A stretch of DNA of 64,000 bases from Unio delphinus. Taxonomy: Eukaryota > Mollusca > Bivalvia > Unionida > Unionidae. Below, piece by piece: positions 1 to 10,951 of this stretch; positions within the stretch are counted from its first letter, which is position 1, and each line of letters begins with the position of its first letter. The DNA is taken from contig JAQISU010000166.1 in assembly GCA_029339505.1 (NCBI GenBank), forward strand, positions 3,465,001 to 3,529,000, given 5' to 3'. The translations under genes and the position numbers were made by a program. The notes beneath the pieces were generated by a model. That model did not search any database. It was not told where the DNA came from and saw nothing but the letters and a program-made list of their open reading frames with translations.

Positions 1-108
1 TTTGAGCATGTGATACCTGGAAAAGTTAAAATAGAGGATGCTGAATACGATGGTTATTTCTTGCAACAAATACTTGCTTCTGATAGTGATGATAATGTTT
101 TTAAATAA
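1..108 (+). pseudogene. C-terminal tail of an ORF, possibly transposase
   Basis: An open frame runs from base 1 to a TAA at 106-108 and encodes about 35 residues ending in an acidic Ser/Asp run (SDSDDNVFK). No family can be recognised from so short a tail. It lies about 55 bases before a sequence that looks like a piggyBac-type end (ACTTTAAGGG followed by TTAA at 163-166), so a transposase C-terminus is a reasonable guess. The start is outside the window. Confidence 0.3.
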
Positions 109-166
109 TTTCAGAGACATCGATCGACCGCTTGATTAATGTCGTGACTAGCACTTTAAGGGTTAA
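109..166 (+). mobile_element. Possible piggyBac-like 3' end at a TTAA site
   Basis: The sequence ends in GCACTTTAAGGG directly before TTAA (163-166). Read on the other strand this is TTAA-CCCTTAAAGTGC, the general form of piggyBac termini. The matching other end lies outside the window, so the call is tentative. Confidence 0.35.
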
Positions 167-635
167 GGTGTTAATAGGTGCATTTTGATGACATCGCAAA
201 GTTTGAATATTTCTTGTGCATTTAATCACTTGTGCATCAACATTGCACATAAATAACAAATTTAGCCATTCCTTGACAATTTGTAAAAAAAAAAAAAAAA
301 GGCAAAATCCTTGTTTGTGGCAGGAGTTAGTAGCCTGCTGCCAAGATCTGTAACATAAACTTTAAAGGACATGTCATGTATGATGCACAAAAAAGTGGGT
401 GATATTATAGAAAGGTAGACTGATTTTGCTCTTCAGTGATTGCAAATAATAAGGAAGTTGTAGTTGCACTACAAAATACAGATTAAAAAACTTTTTTACC
501 ATTTTTTTAACCCAAAATTTGCTTGTGGTCGATTTTATTTCTAGATTTGAGACTTTTAGGTGAACTTGTGCACAAAAATTGGATAAAGTGGGCATTTGGA
601 ATAAAGAGTGGTCTCAATACGAAAATGATGCATCC
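165..635 (+). repeat. Dispersed repeat family A, copy 1
   Basis: This stretch matches 7618-8125 in the same orientation. Shared blocks include 'acttgtgcatcaacattgca', 'attatagaaaggtagac' and 'gcatgtggtca'. Its distal part matches 14003-14290 in reverse ('ggaataaagagtggtctc'). Copies 2 and 3 contain TTAA next to a C-rich start (TTAACCCCTGG, TTAACGCTTGG), hinting at a piggyBac-related origin. No coding capacity survives. Confidence 0.6.
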
Positions 636-677
636 ATTAATTAACTCTGTAGCTACTACAGCTGTTGTGCAGTTTCA

Positions 678-788
678 CTGCTACTGAGTACTGTCATATC
701 AGTTACTGAGACTACTGCTACTGAGTACTGTCATATCAGTTACTGAGACTACTGCTACTGAGTACTGTCATATCAGTTACTGAGACTA
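678..788 (+). repeat. 37-bp tandem repeat, three copies
   Basis: Three near-identical 37-bp units start at 678, 715 and 752. Each contains 'ctactgagtactgtcatatc' followed by 'agttactgagacta'. It is a short minisatellite upstream of the first recognised exon. Confidence 0.9.
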
Positions 789-879
789 CTGATGCTGAAT
801 ACTAGGGCATCAAAGCTGACTACAGAAAGTGACAATAAAGGCATGGTTAGATTTATATTCATTATTTCATTAGTTTTTG

Positions 880-1240
880 CTGGATTTCATTGAAATAAAA
901 AACAGTTTACCTTGTATAGTGTCTGTTCTTTATATATTTCCACTTTATATACTCCTACATCCCAACTAACTATAAATCCCAATCATGTAAACTGTTTTTA
1001 ATCCCACAAAATATATACATTATTTACATACATATGTACATAACTCTCTTTATATTGCATCATCTCTTTAATAATGATAGTCATTTATAATAAGTTCTTA
1101 GTATAATAGAAAAATGCATGGTGCATGTTTACAAAATTTTCCAAACCGGTATAAACTCTCTGGGGCACAAGCAGCTGGCTTATTAGAGCTGCTGGGGCAT
1201 AGCAGCAGTGATACTGATAACAGTGCAGGGGCTGAATGAA
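880..1240 (+). mobile_element. piggyBac-like 3' terminal fragment ending at TTAA
   Basis: The segment 1118-1240 is homologous to the reverse complement of the left end of the piggyBac element at 44537-45751. Shared strings include 'gtttacaaaattttccaaac', 'ctctggggcacaagca' and the terminal 'ggggctgaatga', followed by TTAA at 1241-1244. The proximal part (890-1050) also matches 31060-31200. The opposite terminus was not found, so this looks like a truncated copy. Confidence 0.65.
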
Positions 1241-1244
1241 TTAA

Positions 1245-1906
1245 GCAAAAGTGACTGCCATTGATTATTTAAATGTGCATACCTCAGAAGATTGCAAGTT
1301 TAAACAGTAGGATAACTTTGCACTGTTCAAGAGAAGATCAACTAGGTCTCGTGAAGTCAATGTGCAAGTTTGTTCAGATTTCTATTAATAAAGTAAAAGT
1401 GTTAACTATTGCAAAAGGTATGGAAGCCTGTTGTAATTGAAAAAGAGTACATTAGTATTAGTACAGTTTTCAAGGCATTGCGATCATGTTAATATGACAA
1501 AATTTGAAATGGCTCTATCTCTCTCTCTCAACCTCCAAAGAGCATGATGTCATGCACAGTAAACCACATCTGCTTCATGGTGGTCATCCTCGACTACTCT
1601 GCGAGAAAGCATGGCAAGCAGATCACTTCTCCATAACCTGTTGTGGTAACTCCAATATGACACGTGGAGAGAGAGTGGAGTTTTTTTTTCTAATCCTTTC
1701 AAACTCTCTCTCTCTTCACCCCCACTGCGATGTATGTAGTTCCAAAAATACACAGGTACTTTATATAAAGTTAGCATTATCAGGTACATTTTGCACTGTT
1801 TGTTTCCTAAGTATAAATTAATGCAGCTGTGATATTGTAGGTTAGTGATTGCATTTACAAGAATATGGGCCTCGTATTTAACATCTATTTTCATGTTCTA
1901 TTGCAG
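1245..1906. other. Non-coding, no recognised element
   Basis: The stretch contains short CT/GA-rich runs (1516-1535, 1668-1720) and overlapping open frames on both strands without recognisable protein. It should be the end of the intron preceding exon 1 of the PHD-SET gene, because a good polypyrimidine/AG acceptor ends at 1906. Confidence 0.5.
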
Positions 1907-2009
1907 GTGTGATGCAGTTGATAGCAGTTCGCCCCATGAGGAAAGTTACTACACCCCTCTTATACCACCACCTCAGACATACCCAAGCTGTTTTGGATTA
2001 CCATATCAG
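1907..2009 (+). CDS. KMT2E: PHD-SET gene exon 1 (of those visible)
   Basis: The acceptor is ttgcag at 1901-1906 and the donor is CAG|gttaaa at 2010. The first base completes a codon begun in an upstream exon outside the window. It encodes a Ser/Tyr/Pro-rich piece ending SCFGLPYQ. Joined to exon 2 this gives GLPYQ-DHNYGAPPPP, closely like the N-terminus of vertebrate MLL5 (GLPYADHNYG). A second overlapping frame is also open but does not fit exon 2. Confidence 0.85.
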
Positions 2010-2644
2010 GTTAAATTATGTATTTGGTCATGTTTGCTTACAGATTCTTTGTCTAAATGTAAATTATTTATCTTTAATTCACATCATCTGGTCTTGCAAA
2101 TAAAAATGTTCCTCAACCATTTAAACTTTATATCACAATAAACTGCACCAGTTCTTTACAAATTTACCAGATAGTATCCTGGAAGGAATGGCTTTTAGAT
2201 TAGTACAAATGATGCGTATCTGTTATCATATATGACCACTGTTAATTAAAAAAAAATGTAGGAAAAATATTTTTAAAAAACTTCAATTTGGTCAAATTTG
2301 ATAGCTTGCTTCCTGGGTTGAATACATTTTGAGTTTTGTAAATGCATTGCTTTTGCACATTCAAATATGGCTTCCATTACCCCCAAAATCAGAGAAACAT
2401 GGAACATCCTGACATAAAAGCATTTCCATTTTGTACAAATGATGCTGATCTGCCATCAGATATGGCCAGTACTATTAAGATACTTGAACCTTGAAATGAC
2501 TTCTTCTGAAAAACTGTTAACAGTATTTAATAGAAAGCAGCCTTGCATTAAGCGCTTGATTATCAGGGATGATGCTGGCTTTAAAACAGTTGTCACCCAA
2601 AAAATCACAAACCTCAATATTTTGTTGCCAGTTTTCATAGTACA

Positions 2645-3080
2645 GCACTATCTGTTTATCTCAATATCCTCAGGACCAAGGTAATATTGTAGACATAAGC
2701 AGGTGTTTTGGGACATTGTGGGGGTGGGGGGCAGGCTGAAAATAAATTGAAATTTTGCATGCAAGTAAACTTTTTAAGAGATGACCTGTCATCGGTGACT
2801 TGGATATATACAGAAAAGAAAATGGAAATTTTGATTAAATGAAGACAACTAGCCTGAAATGCACTATCTGTTTATCTCAATATCCTCAGGACCAAGGTAA
2901 TATTGTAGACATAAGCAGGTGTTTTGGGACATTGTGGGGGTGGGGGGCAGGCTGAAAATAAATTGAAATTTTGCATGCAAGTAAACTTTTTAAGAGATGA
3001 CCTGTCATCGGTGACTTGGATATATACAGAAAAGAAAATGGAAATTTTGATTAAATGAAGACAACTAGCCTGAAATGCAC
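2645..3080 (+). repeat. 216-bp tandem duplication
   Basis: Bases 2645-2860 recur at 2861-3076 with no difference seen by eye, including the 'gtgggggtggggggcaggct' tract and flanking AT-rich sequence. High identity implies a recent duplication or an assembly artefact. Confidence 0.93.
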
Positions 3081-3232
3081 CTGTATATTGACAGCTTATA
3101 TTTGTGTAATACACACCACAGTGTGTTAAATACTAAATACATGTACATGCATATGAAAAATCCATGAATTTGAGTAATCGGTCATATGTTAGAAAATTAT
3201 TGTACGAGTCAAATCACATTAGACAACACAAC

Positions 3233-3235
<3 letters not shown>

Positions 3236-3263
<28 letters not shown>
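3236..3263. repeat. (TA)n microsatellite
   Basis: An uninterrupted TA dinucleotide run within intron 1. Confidence 0.9.
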
Positions 3264-3268
<5 letters not shown>

Positions 3269-5056
3269 AGTAGTCCTTGTTTGATGGGTCCATGTTTCCC
3301 GAAACAGTTCACTCTGATATTTATTATCCTATTTGCGTGTGGCTGTAAAGTTGTTTATATACATGTACATGTACTTAAATTGGCCTAAATTTGGGTCAGC
3401 CAGACACAACTACCATGATGCTGAGGCTACCAAGTTGATTAGTCTATTCATAATGAAATGAAAACTTGTGAGCAAATTAAAAAGTTTAACATAATTGTGA
3501 GATGTTCCAACTTCATTTAACTCAATGGCCAGATTATTTATTGTTTCAAATTATTGGAACTTTAATTGGGGTTTTGAACTGCATTGGTAGTGATCATCAG
3601 CTGGAATGTTTTTGGTGCAAACGAGAAACTTTCATGGCACACTAAATATGTTCCAATCGCTATACAAAATGTAACATGTTTTTTATTTAAGTTGTTGTAG
3701 GGTTTAACACCATTTTTCATGGCAAAATCAAATAATTGTAAAACATTGATGGAGACAGAATTTTTTTGATTCATTTGCTTATATATTCAGATTGAGCAGA
3801 GTTTCAGAGGTAAAAAGTTTTCTTTGAAGTTTCAGCAAAACTATTTTATACTGGTACATTGCTCAAAAATAAAATAAAATGCATCATCTGGTAGATTGTA
3901 GTCATTCCTGTACCAATGTTACAGGTGGTAGCTAATCATGTAGCATGGCTAATTGGGCTTTTTACAGCACAGAATACTAAGGCCAGACATTAGTGGATTG
4001 TGGCTTGTTGTCATGGTGCCTTTGACCTTCTCGGCTCCAAATCCTGAGACAGTATATATAATTTTTAACTGACAAAAATAATTCCAAATGATAGCCAGAT
4101 GGTATATTTTGTCACAGAGAAAAAATCCTGTGTGATCCCTGCATTACTAAGCACAGTAGAACTGCACAGTTGAATTTGACCAAATTTGATTGAAGGCATT
4201 TAGGTAAGGAAAGTTTTCAGTTTTATTCCAATATTGCTGATCAGCTAGTAAATAATAACACTTTTCATAACATTTAAACAACTTGTTAAAATCTGCTCAG
4301 CAGAAATTGATCAAGAGCTTGCAGATTTACATTATAGCACACACAAGTTTTTTTTTCCCTCAGTGCATCTTGATGGGACTGTAGATGCGCAAGAATAAGG
4401 TCCCATCCCACCTCGCAACAAATCCAGATGGAGTTTGCACAGCCTTTTTCTACAATTAGCCTTAGCGACCTTGCATCTGACTGCCACTGCATAGTGGACG
4501 AGGTTGCAGTCCACAGATATTACAAGTCCAAGTATTATAACAACTAAATAGTGTATTGCATAATATACCCAGAACCTTTGCCTCAAAGTCTTAGTTATGG
4601 CAAGGAAAAATGTAACTGACTTGCATCTTTGAAAATTGTTTATTACAAGAACATAGACGCTAAACCTCATGATTTTGGTGGGAATTTCGCGACTTTTTTA
4701 GCGATTCACGAATTCATGCGTCTTGCAAAAGAATTTCCAAACTTTCCAATTCACAATTATTTAAAATATTTAATAAAATAACAGATTTCCTGCATGATAT
4801 CTGCAGTTGCCGAAATGGTCTGGTACTACTGGTTGCGGTATTTGTGAACTGTGATTGGTGCTGTTGGCCCGGTAGCAAGCATTTTACCGTATTTTAATCA
4901 ATATATATAAGAATAGTTTTACAAATGCTTTTCATTGAAACGGGGGCCTAACCATAATTTTGTTTTGTTCATGTGCCATCAACACTGATTTGATTTACCA
5001 TTCAACAACTTATCTTGAAAATGTCTTAAATCAACGAGGAAAATAATATTCAGAAT

Positions 5057-5485
5057 TTCCTCTGACCCTTGTTACCCCATTTTACTTTGGAAATTTGTTC
5101 ATTGTCTATATCACGTGACTATATGACCTCATTGACATGTAGGTTGTGAGAATTTTATAGTCATGTGACTCGGACTGAAAATAGCCAGATCCAGGTCAAA
5201 TTTCAGCAACAACATACATTTCTCTTGTCAGTGGATTAAAGACATGACAAATGCTTTGCTCATGATTTTTGAGAAAATGAATCATATTCCTATCGATTTC
5301 ATGCAGATATATCTCAATGAAAGGTCGATCAAGTTTGCTGGGCCAGCTAGTAGGAGACTACCCCATGCCAACACCAATTGGTATTGGCTAATTCCAACGT
5401 TTCCATAGGGGATTGACTCTGACCCTACACTCCAACATAAATGTCCAAATAGAAAAAAAATGTTGTGGCAAGGGTCAGAGGAAAC
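5057..5485 (-). mobile_element. MITE family B, copy 1, with TSD
   Basis: The ends are inverted: TTCCTCTGACCC on the left and GGGTCAGAGGAAAC on the right, with imperfect similarity further in. The insertion is flanked by TCAGAAT (5050-5056 and 5486-5492), a 7-bp direct repeat. The interior has no coding capacity. Related copies in opposite orientation start at 12275 and 20787. A 7-8 bp target duplication would fit a hAT-like or similar superfamily, but the family is not identified. Confidence 0.8.
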
Positions 5486-5634
5486 TCAGAATAGTAAAAG
5501 AAATATATTGCACATAATGTGAAGCTTATTTTGAAATTTACCCAACATTTGCCATGCTGTCATTTGTTCCCCGACAAATTTTCGCAGACTCTAGGATCAC
5601 TTCATGAATTCATTTCAAAATTCACAAATCTTTA

Positions 5635-5734
5635 CAGTAAGACCTGTCTTGAAAGACCACTGCTATGAGACCACTTTTCTTGAGAGACCATAATTTTTGG
5701 CAAAAGAGGTGGTCTTTCAAGACAGGTTCTACTG
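5635..5734. mobile_element. 100-bp hairpin MITE
   Basis: The left arm 5635-5660 and right arm 5709-5734 are 26-bp inverted repeats with two mismatches, beginning CAGTA and containing CCTGTCTTGAAAGACCAC. Together they can form a hairpin with a 48-base loop. A TA precedes the left arm. A related arm occurs at 39618-39655. Confidence 0.8.
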
Positions 5735-5932
5735 TTTCACCATTTTCACGAATTGCAAGCCTGGAGGGTTGGCAGCTATGCAAGAATTTAATGCTTTATA
5801 TAAAAAAAGATTTAAAGCAATGCTTTAAGTGTGGGCTAAACGTGCAGACTCTGACCTTGTTACTTTGTTTTATAATTTTCTGTATGTAGAAGATATTATG
5901 TCTCAATTCTCATATGTTCTGTTTTTTTAAAG

Positions 5933-6150
5933 GATCATAACTATGGTGCTCCCCCTCCCCCCTCCCCGCCTCCACCCGCTGTTAGTAACTGTAACTTGGA
6001 TGTGAAAGAGGAGGTAGTGGTCACGACAGGCGAGGCTCAAACTTCTCCCACACAAATTACCAAAGAAGTTGAAGTCGATGACAGCATCACACGATGTATT
6101 TGTGACTACTTGCATGATGATGGCTACATGATCTGCTGTGATAAGTGCAG
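5933..6150 (+). CDS. KMT2E: PHD-SET gene exon 2: Pro-rich stretch and first half of PHD finger
   Basis: The acceptor is tttaaag at 5926-5932 and the donor is TGCAG|gtacaa at 6151. It encodes DHNYGAPPPPSPPPP, an acidic linker, then RCICDYLHDDGYMICCDKC. This supplies the first zinc ligands of the PHD finger (CxC and CxxC). Exon 3 supplies the H/C and last CxxC. The split codon (AG + T) gives Ser as in MLL5 CDKCSVWQH. A frame on the opposite strand is only a shadow. Confidence 0.95.
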
Positions 6151-7617
6151 GTACAAATATTTCAGGCTTTGAGGGGTTCAGTTAAAAGTTCTTGTAATAT
6201 ATCAAAATTGACTAATTCTTAAATTTGTGGCATCCATGGCTGCATGAACACACCTCACATTCCATCAGAACATAATAGCAGTATAGATCATCTGCAATCT
6301 CCGACTTGTGCACCTATGAACTATTGCAAATTGTCCTGTGACTAACCTAAAAAAATACATTTTCATTCAGTTTGTAAATAAATTATTGTGCTGTTATTGG
6401 ATGTATTAGTCAGACTTAAAAGCTTGTCAAACTTGTCCTAAACAAAATTATCTCCCTTTGTGAAACTTGATTGGCTGCATTAAGAAGTACAGATTGTAAG
6501 AAACGCCAATATTTTTATGCCAGTTTATTCTTAAATTACATGTTCGCAGCATACAAAAAAAATGTGAATTCAAATATTTTTACATTTCCATGCCACTATA
6601 CTCAATTGGAAATTCTTGTATGATATGCACTTTGTGCACTTCATGATTGTTTTCATTACACACTACTTGTATGTACAGTTACTTGGAAAGTGAAGTGTCC
6701 ATCAGTTTATTTTACTGTGGGTATTTACTTGCAAGTATATTGCTTCTATATTTGTGTTCATCCCAACAGCCTGAATTTGTATTAATACATGTTTTGCTGT
6801 ATAATCACAGTATTTGATGCAATAAAACTTTTGAGTAATGATGCATTTTTCTTTTCCATAATTAAGATTTAAATTCCCAAGTAAGACTTACCAAGTTTTC
6901 TTCCAGCCCACATCACACGATAATAACTTGGCTGGTAAAGGCAGCACTCACTCGTTTTCAACTTAAAAACCCTTTTGATCAAGCCACAAATTTAATAATG
7001 TACTTGTTCAGTGGCAAGTAGAATTCTGCCATTTCCAGTGTGTGGCCTTAATCCTGTTTATCTGAAGGGCAGGACCCTCTTTATTTTATTTTCCATGTGA
7101 CAACCCTTTGATGGAGCAACAAGTTTGATACTTGCTCAGTACTAAGTAAAGGTGGTGCTTATTTGAACTTTGTGTATGTTTGCTGCACATTTGACACATG
7201 TCCAGGTGTAACCTTTAATAGATTTCACAGTGATCAAAATGTTACAGTTCTCAGCTTAGTCTCGATAGATGTTGTGTGCTGCTGCTACAGCCAGTGCATT
7301 ATTTATTCTTAAAATTATGGCTCATGTAGTTTGTAGACCATGGGGGCATTATCAGAAGTTATGGTACTGAAAATAGAAACAAGAAGTCTTGAAACAATTT
7401 GACAGAATCAGACCTTCTCTGACAGAAATCATCTGGCATTCAGGCCTTTAAGTATATGGATATAGAGATCTAGAAGCAACAAAACTTGAACCAAGAAATC
7501 ATTGAAGAACACTTAATACTTACTGATCCAGGTTTTGTGGCTGATGATTTCTACATTTTGGTTGTAGGGCAGTCAACCAGATGAGCAATCTCTAGGGCCT
7601 GATATGGTATGGTTGCT

Positions 7618-8125
7618 ACAGCCTTTTAATGGTTGCATTTTGATGATGTCACCAAATTTGAATATTCCATGCATTTTTAATTACTTGTGCATCAACATTG
7701 CACATAAACTACCATATTAGCCATTCCTTACAATTTGTTTTTAAAAAATTCAAAACCCTTGTTAACTTTTTAACCCCTGGTGCCTCATTCACATGTCAGG
7801 AGGTAGTAGTCTACTTCAGAGCTCTGTAGTGCCATGGTCATTGAAAATACACTAAAGTTTGTGGTATTATAGAAAGGTAGACCTGTGTAGTTCTAAAGTT
7901 GCTCCTAATAATCTGGACTTAATAGTTGCAATAGAAAATATAGTGGGAAAAACATAATGTTTTTTACATTGTTTTTCTACCAAAAATTAGCATGTGGTCA
8001 AAATCTGATTTTGTGTCTGGAACTTTTTACCCCCAGATCTTAGGCAGACCAGTCTGGACTGCAAACAGACAGGTAAACCTTTGCAAAAAGTAGGATAAGA
8101 TGGACATCTCGAAAAGTGGTAATGA
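7618..8125 (+). repeat. Dispersed repeat family A, copy 2
   Basis: It aligns by eye with 165-635 along most of its length. It contains TTAACCCCTGGTGCC at about 7770, the form also found (as TTAACGCTTGG) at the inner end of copy 3. Confidence 0.6.
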
Positions 8126-8448
8126 TGGGTCTGTTAGTGAAGAAAAAAAGAACTACAACTTTTACCTCTCTGCTCATGAGCAAGCAAAAAAGCCAATTGA
8201 AAACGATGTTTCTAGCACAACAAGGCATTTGTTTAACTGGAAATCTCTTGGAAGTCGATGTATTAGGATACAATCAGATATAGCCCCCAAAATATGTTTC
8301 CTACCCACATTTGAGGTGAAAATGACAAAAACCTCCAACCCTCTCATCACACCCATATTTATGGCTCTACTCTATTCTCATGCAAGTGCCTTTTTGACAC
8401 CTCTACTGATTCGCATGCAAACACCTTTTGATGCCTCTACACCATTCT

Positions 8449-8790
8449 CAAACCTGCGAACCGTCACAATTTTGCCGTTAAGTCTCACGAAAATGACAGA
8501 CTTTAGGAATAAAAAGCAAAACCTACGAAAAAATTAATATTGCTGAAAATTCAAATGATTTGTTCTCACTGGGTTCATGTTAGCATTAGTGGAATTAGTC
8601 AGGGAACCAGACTTACTTTGATTATATAATTTGTAAATAAATGGCATGCAGTGAGTGATGCATGTTGAAGAAGAAAGGGAAGGAGAGAAAAAAGCCCCTT
8701 AATAAGTGGTAATAATCAACACAGAAGAATAAAAGGAATATTCTGATTCCTGTGAATAAAAGCTTATTATAACTAGAGTTAGTTCCCCTA
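8449..8790 (+). mobile_element. Diverged copy of hAT-like family C
   Basis: The left end 'caaacctgcgaaccgtc...ttttgccgttaagtctcacg' resembles the left end of the element at 56007 ('cagacctgccaactcg...ttttgccattagtcttacg'). The interior 'atattctgattcctgtgaat' matches 'atattcagattcttgtgaat' there. The right terminus is lost. Confidence 0.55.
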
Positions 8791-8963
8791 ACAGTAGATA
8801 TCACTTGATTTCAGTGTACCAGTAGTTCAAATGGAAAATTCAAATGGTCAGCAGCATATCTTGGCTTTGGTGGCCCACTAATCATATTTGACTATTGCAT
8901 TTAGAACACTCTTGTCTGTTTCCATTGAGAGAAAATGTGCTCATACATTATCTTGTATTTCAG

Positions 8964-9112
8964 TGTGTGGCAGCACATAGAATGCCTTGGTATTGATAAG
9001 AATAGCATACCTGACAATTATTATTGTGAAGAATGTGAACCTCGGGAGGTGGACAGAGTCAGGGCAAGGCAGATACAGACAAAAAAGCGAGAAATGTACC
9101 CTCATTTATATG
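8964..9112 (+). CDS. KMT2E: PHD-SET gene exon 3: second half of PHD finger
   Basis: The acceptor is tatttcag at 8956-8963 and the donor is TATG|gtaaga at 9113. It encodes VWQHIECLGIDKNSIPDNYY, then CEECEPRE and a basic helix. It provides the His-x2-Cys and final Cys-x2-Cys zinc ligands (H111, C114, C128, C131 in the joined protein) and the Trp that in PHD fingers lines the methyl-lysine pocket. It ends in phase 1. Confidence 0.96.
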
Positions 9113-10301
9113 GTAAGAATTTGGATCTTATTATAGTTTATAAAATTTATTGCAAAATGTAAAAGAAAAAATTAAGATTACTAAATATTTCACAAACTGA
9201 CTAGTTGTGATTGTTTCTATTAAAGGAACAAATGGCCACTATCATTCCTAAATTAATCATGAAGAAATGTTAGTATCGCTTATCTGTATTTTGTTTGCAT
9301 CAATATGTTAACAAGTAACATCGTCTATGTGAGGTTTGCTGGGAGGGGGGTAAGTAAATGCCCATGTAGGTTGCTGAAGTTGCATTAAACTTGCTATAAT
9401 TTAATATAGTCATGGACCGATTATCATGTGATATCAAATTATTCTTTGGAAGTTGCAAGTTTTTTAATCTTCATAGTTATCAGCAGATTTTTTTAAATTC
9501 TCTTCTATGCATTTGCATTGAAAACTTTAAACTTTGTCAGAAATATTTTAGAGAAAAACTGCCTTTATCTGTTGAGGGATGTGCAGTTCCATGCTTCTTG
9601 CAAATTTCTGTAATAAAGAAATACCATGCCAAAAGTTACAACAGATGTGTACACTTGTTGCTCGAAACTAAATGGAATCCTGCTAATATTTACTTGGATT
9701 GTTTTTAATTTGCTACATGACAATACATTTGGCATGATTTTAATTGCCACATGACAGTAGTTGTTGTAAGTTTCGCCATATTTCAGCACAAGATATGCTA
9801 TACATGGCAACCAGTATATATGGTGGATGAAGTACCTGGGATAACCCAGGAAAGAACCACCGACCCATGAAAAGAGACTGGTAAGCTTGCTTACATTCCC
9901 ACATTGGCCGAATCTGAGACTCAAACCCACGCAGACAGAGGTGAGATGGCAATTATCAGTAATGGTGAGCACTTTAGACCACTTGGCCACTTGGGGTCCC
10001 CACATCACAGTAAATTTGAATGTTGCTTATCCAAGCTGGGGAGTTGATAAGAATAAACTGAACCTTGTCACTTCATAAACTATAATCACTAGACATGAAA
10101 AGGAAAAGAGCAACTTATTTTGGGAGTGTGGTGGCTGAGCTAAAAAAAGATTTTCTAATAGTAAGTCATGAAATAGATTTGTACAAAGAAAAGCTCTCAT
10201 TACTTGGTCTCTTCATGTCTTTTTTTTAAAAGATAAGAATGCTAAACTCATCTCAAAATTCCTACAGACTTCAAATTCATCTTTCATGTGTTGTATTCCA
10301 G
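9113..10301 (+). other. Intron 3
   Basis: It contains one reverse-oriented SINE (9769-10002). The remainder is AT-rich with no recognised feature. Confidence 0.7.
9769..10002 (-). mobile_element. tRNA-derived SINE family 1, copy 1
   Basis: The reverse complement starts near 'ggggacccc' and carries a B box (GGTTTGAGTC), then 'attcggccaatgtggg' and the 3' block ending in a degraded gtttaacgcc-type tail. It is somewhat diverged from the full copy at 28073-28329. Confidence 0.75.
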
Positions 10302-10528
10302 TGTATCCAACAGACTCGAGTGCTACTGACACTGATCCAGAGGAGGCACAGAATCGCCTCCTTTCTCATGGTAATAATGCCAATGAACAGAACAAAAAGG
10401 CAAAGCATCTGAAAAAGAGGAGACCTAAAGATAAAGTAGAGGGAACCAAACAAAAAAAAGTGAAGAAGAAAGATACATCAGATAGGAAGGAAAAAGAGAA
10501 TACCAGTAATGAAGCCAACAGAAAGCAG
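10302..10528 (+). CDS. KMT2E: PHD-SET gene exon 4: basic linker
   Basis: The acceptor is tattccag at 10294-10301 and the donor is AAGCAG|gtaaat at 10529. It begins VYPTDSSATDTDPEEAQ, like the TSATESGDEV region after the MLL5 PHD finger, and continues as a Lys-rich segment (HLKKRRPKDK, KQKKVKKKD) that is probably disordered and may hold nuclear-localisation signals. It ends in phase 0. Confidence 0.88.
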
Positions 10529-10725
10529 GTAAATATCTGAGTAGGATGATCAGTCACATTTCTGATCAGTAGACATTAGATAAACTTGCAGTTCATTTGT
10601 TACAGGAATGATAAGAAGAGGCTATTGAAGTTCATTATGGTGCATATCACTGTAGGGAAGAATTTAAAGTTTACAAGCTGATGACAAATTCATCACATCA
10701 AACCAAATATTGATGAACTTGTTTT

Positions 10726-10951
10726 GGGAATTGACACTGTTTCTTTGCACAGGATAGGCTGTACATGGTGGCCAACATAAATAATGAAGGATGAACCTTG
10801 GAAAGTTGTAGTAAGAACCATTGACCCATTTGAAGCATTCTCACATACACACATTGACTGAGCCAGAGACTCTAAACCAAGTGGACTAAGGAGAGATGTC
10901 ATTGATCTGTAAAGGCAATTTCTTTAGACCACTTAGACATCTAGGGCCCCT
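10726..10951 (-). mobile_element. SINE family 1, copy 2 (diverged)
   Basis: In reverse it retains the 'ggggccct' start, 'gtctaaag', 'gatcaatgacatc', 'gtatgtgagaatgc' and 'ggccaccatgtacagcct' blocks of the family. It is more diverged than the other copies; the B box is damaged. Confidence 0.6.

Larger units (their letters stand above)
2010..5932 (+). other. Intron 1
   Basis: It holds the 216-bp tandem duplication, a (TA)n tract and two MITEs, listed separately. The remainder (2160-2640 and 3264-5050) is AT-rich with no recognisable gene or RNA. Confidence 0.7.
6151..8963 (+). other. Intron 2
   Basis: Bases 6151-7617 are AT-rich with nothing recognised. The rest holds repeat A copy 2 and a hAT-like remnant, listed separately. 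An open frame of 145 codons at 8100-8537 crosses both repeats and is not credited as a gene. Confidence 0.7.

Noticed and set aside
1504..2141. Alternative frames around exon 1
   Set aside because: Only the frame ending SCFGLPYQ joins exon 2 in phase and matches the family; the others lack support.
8100..8537. 145-codon open frame
   Set aside because: It spans the end of repeat A and the start of a hAT-like remnant and shows no domain or conserved pattern.
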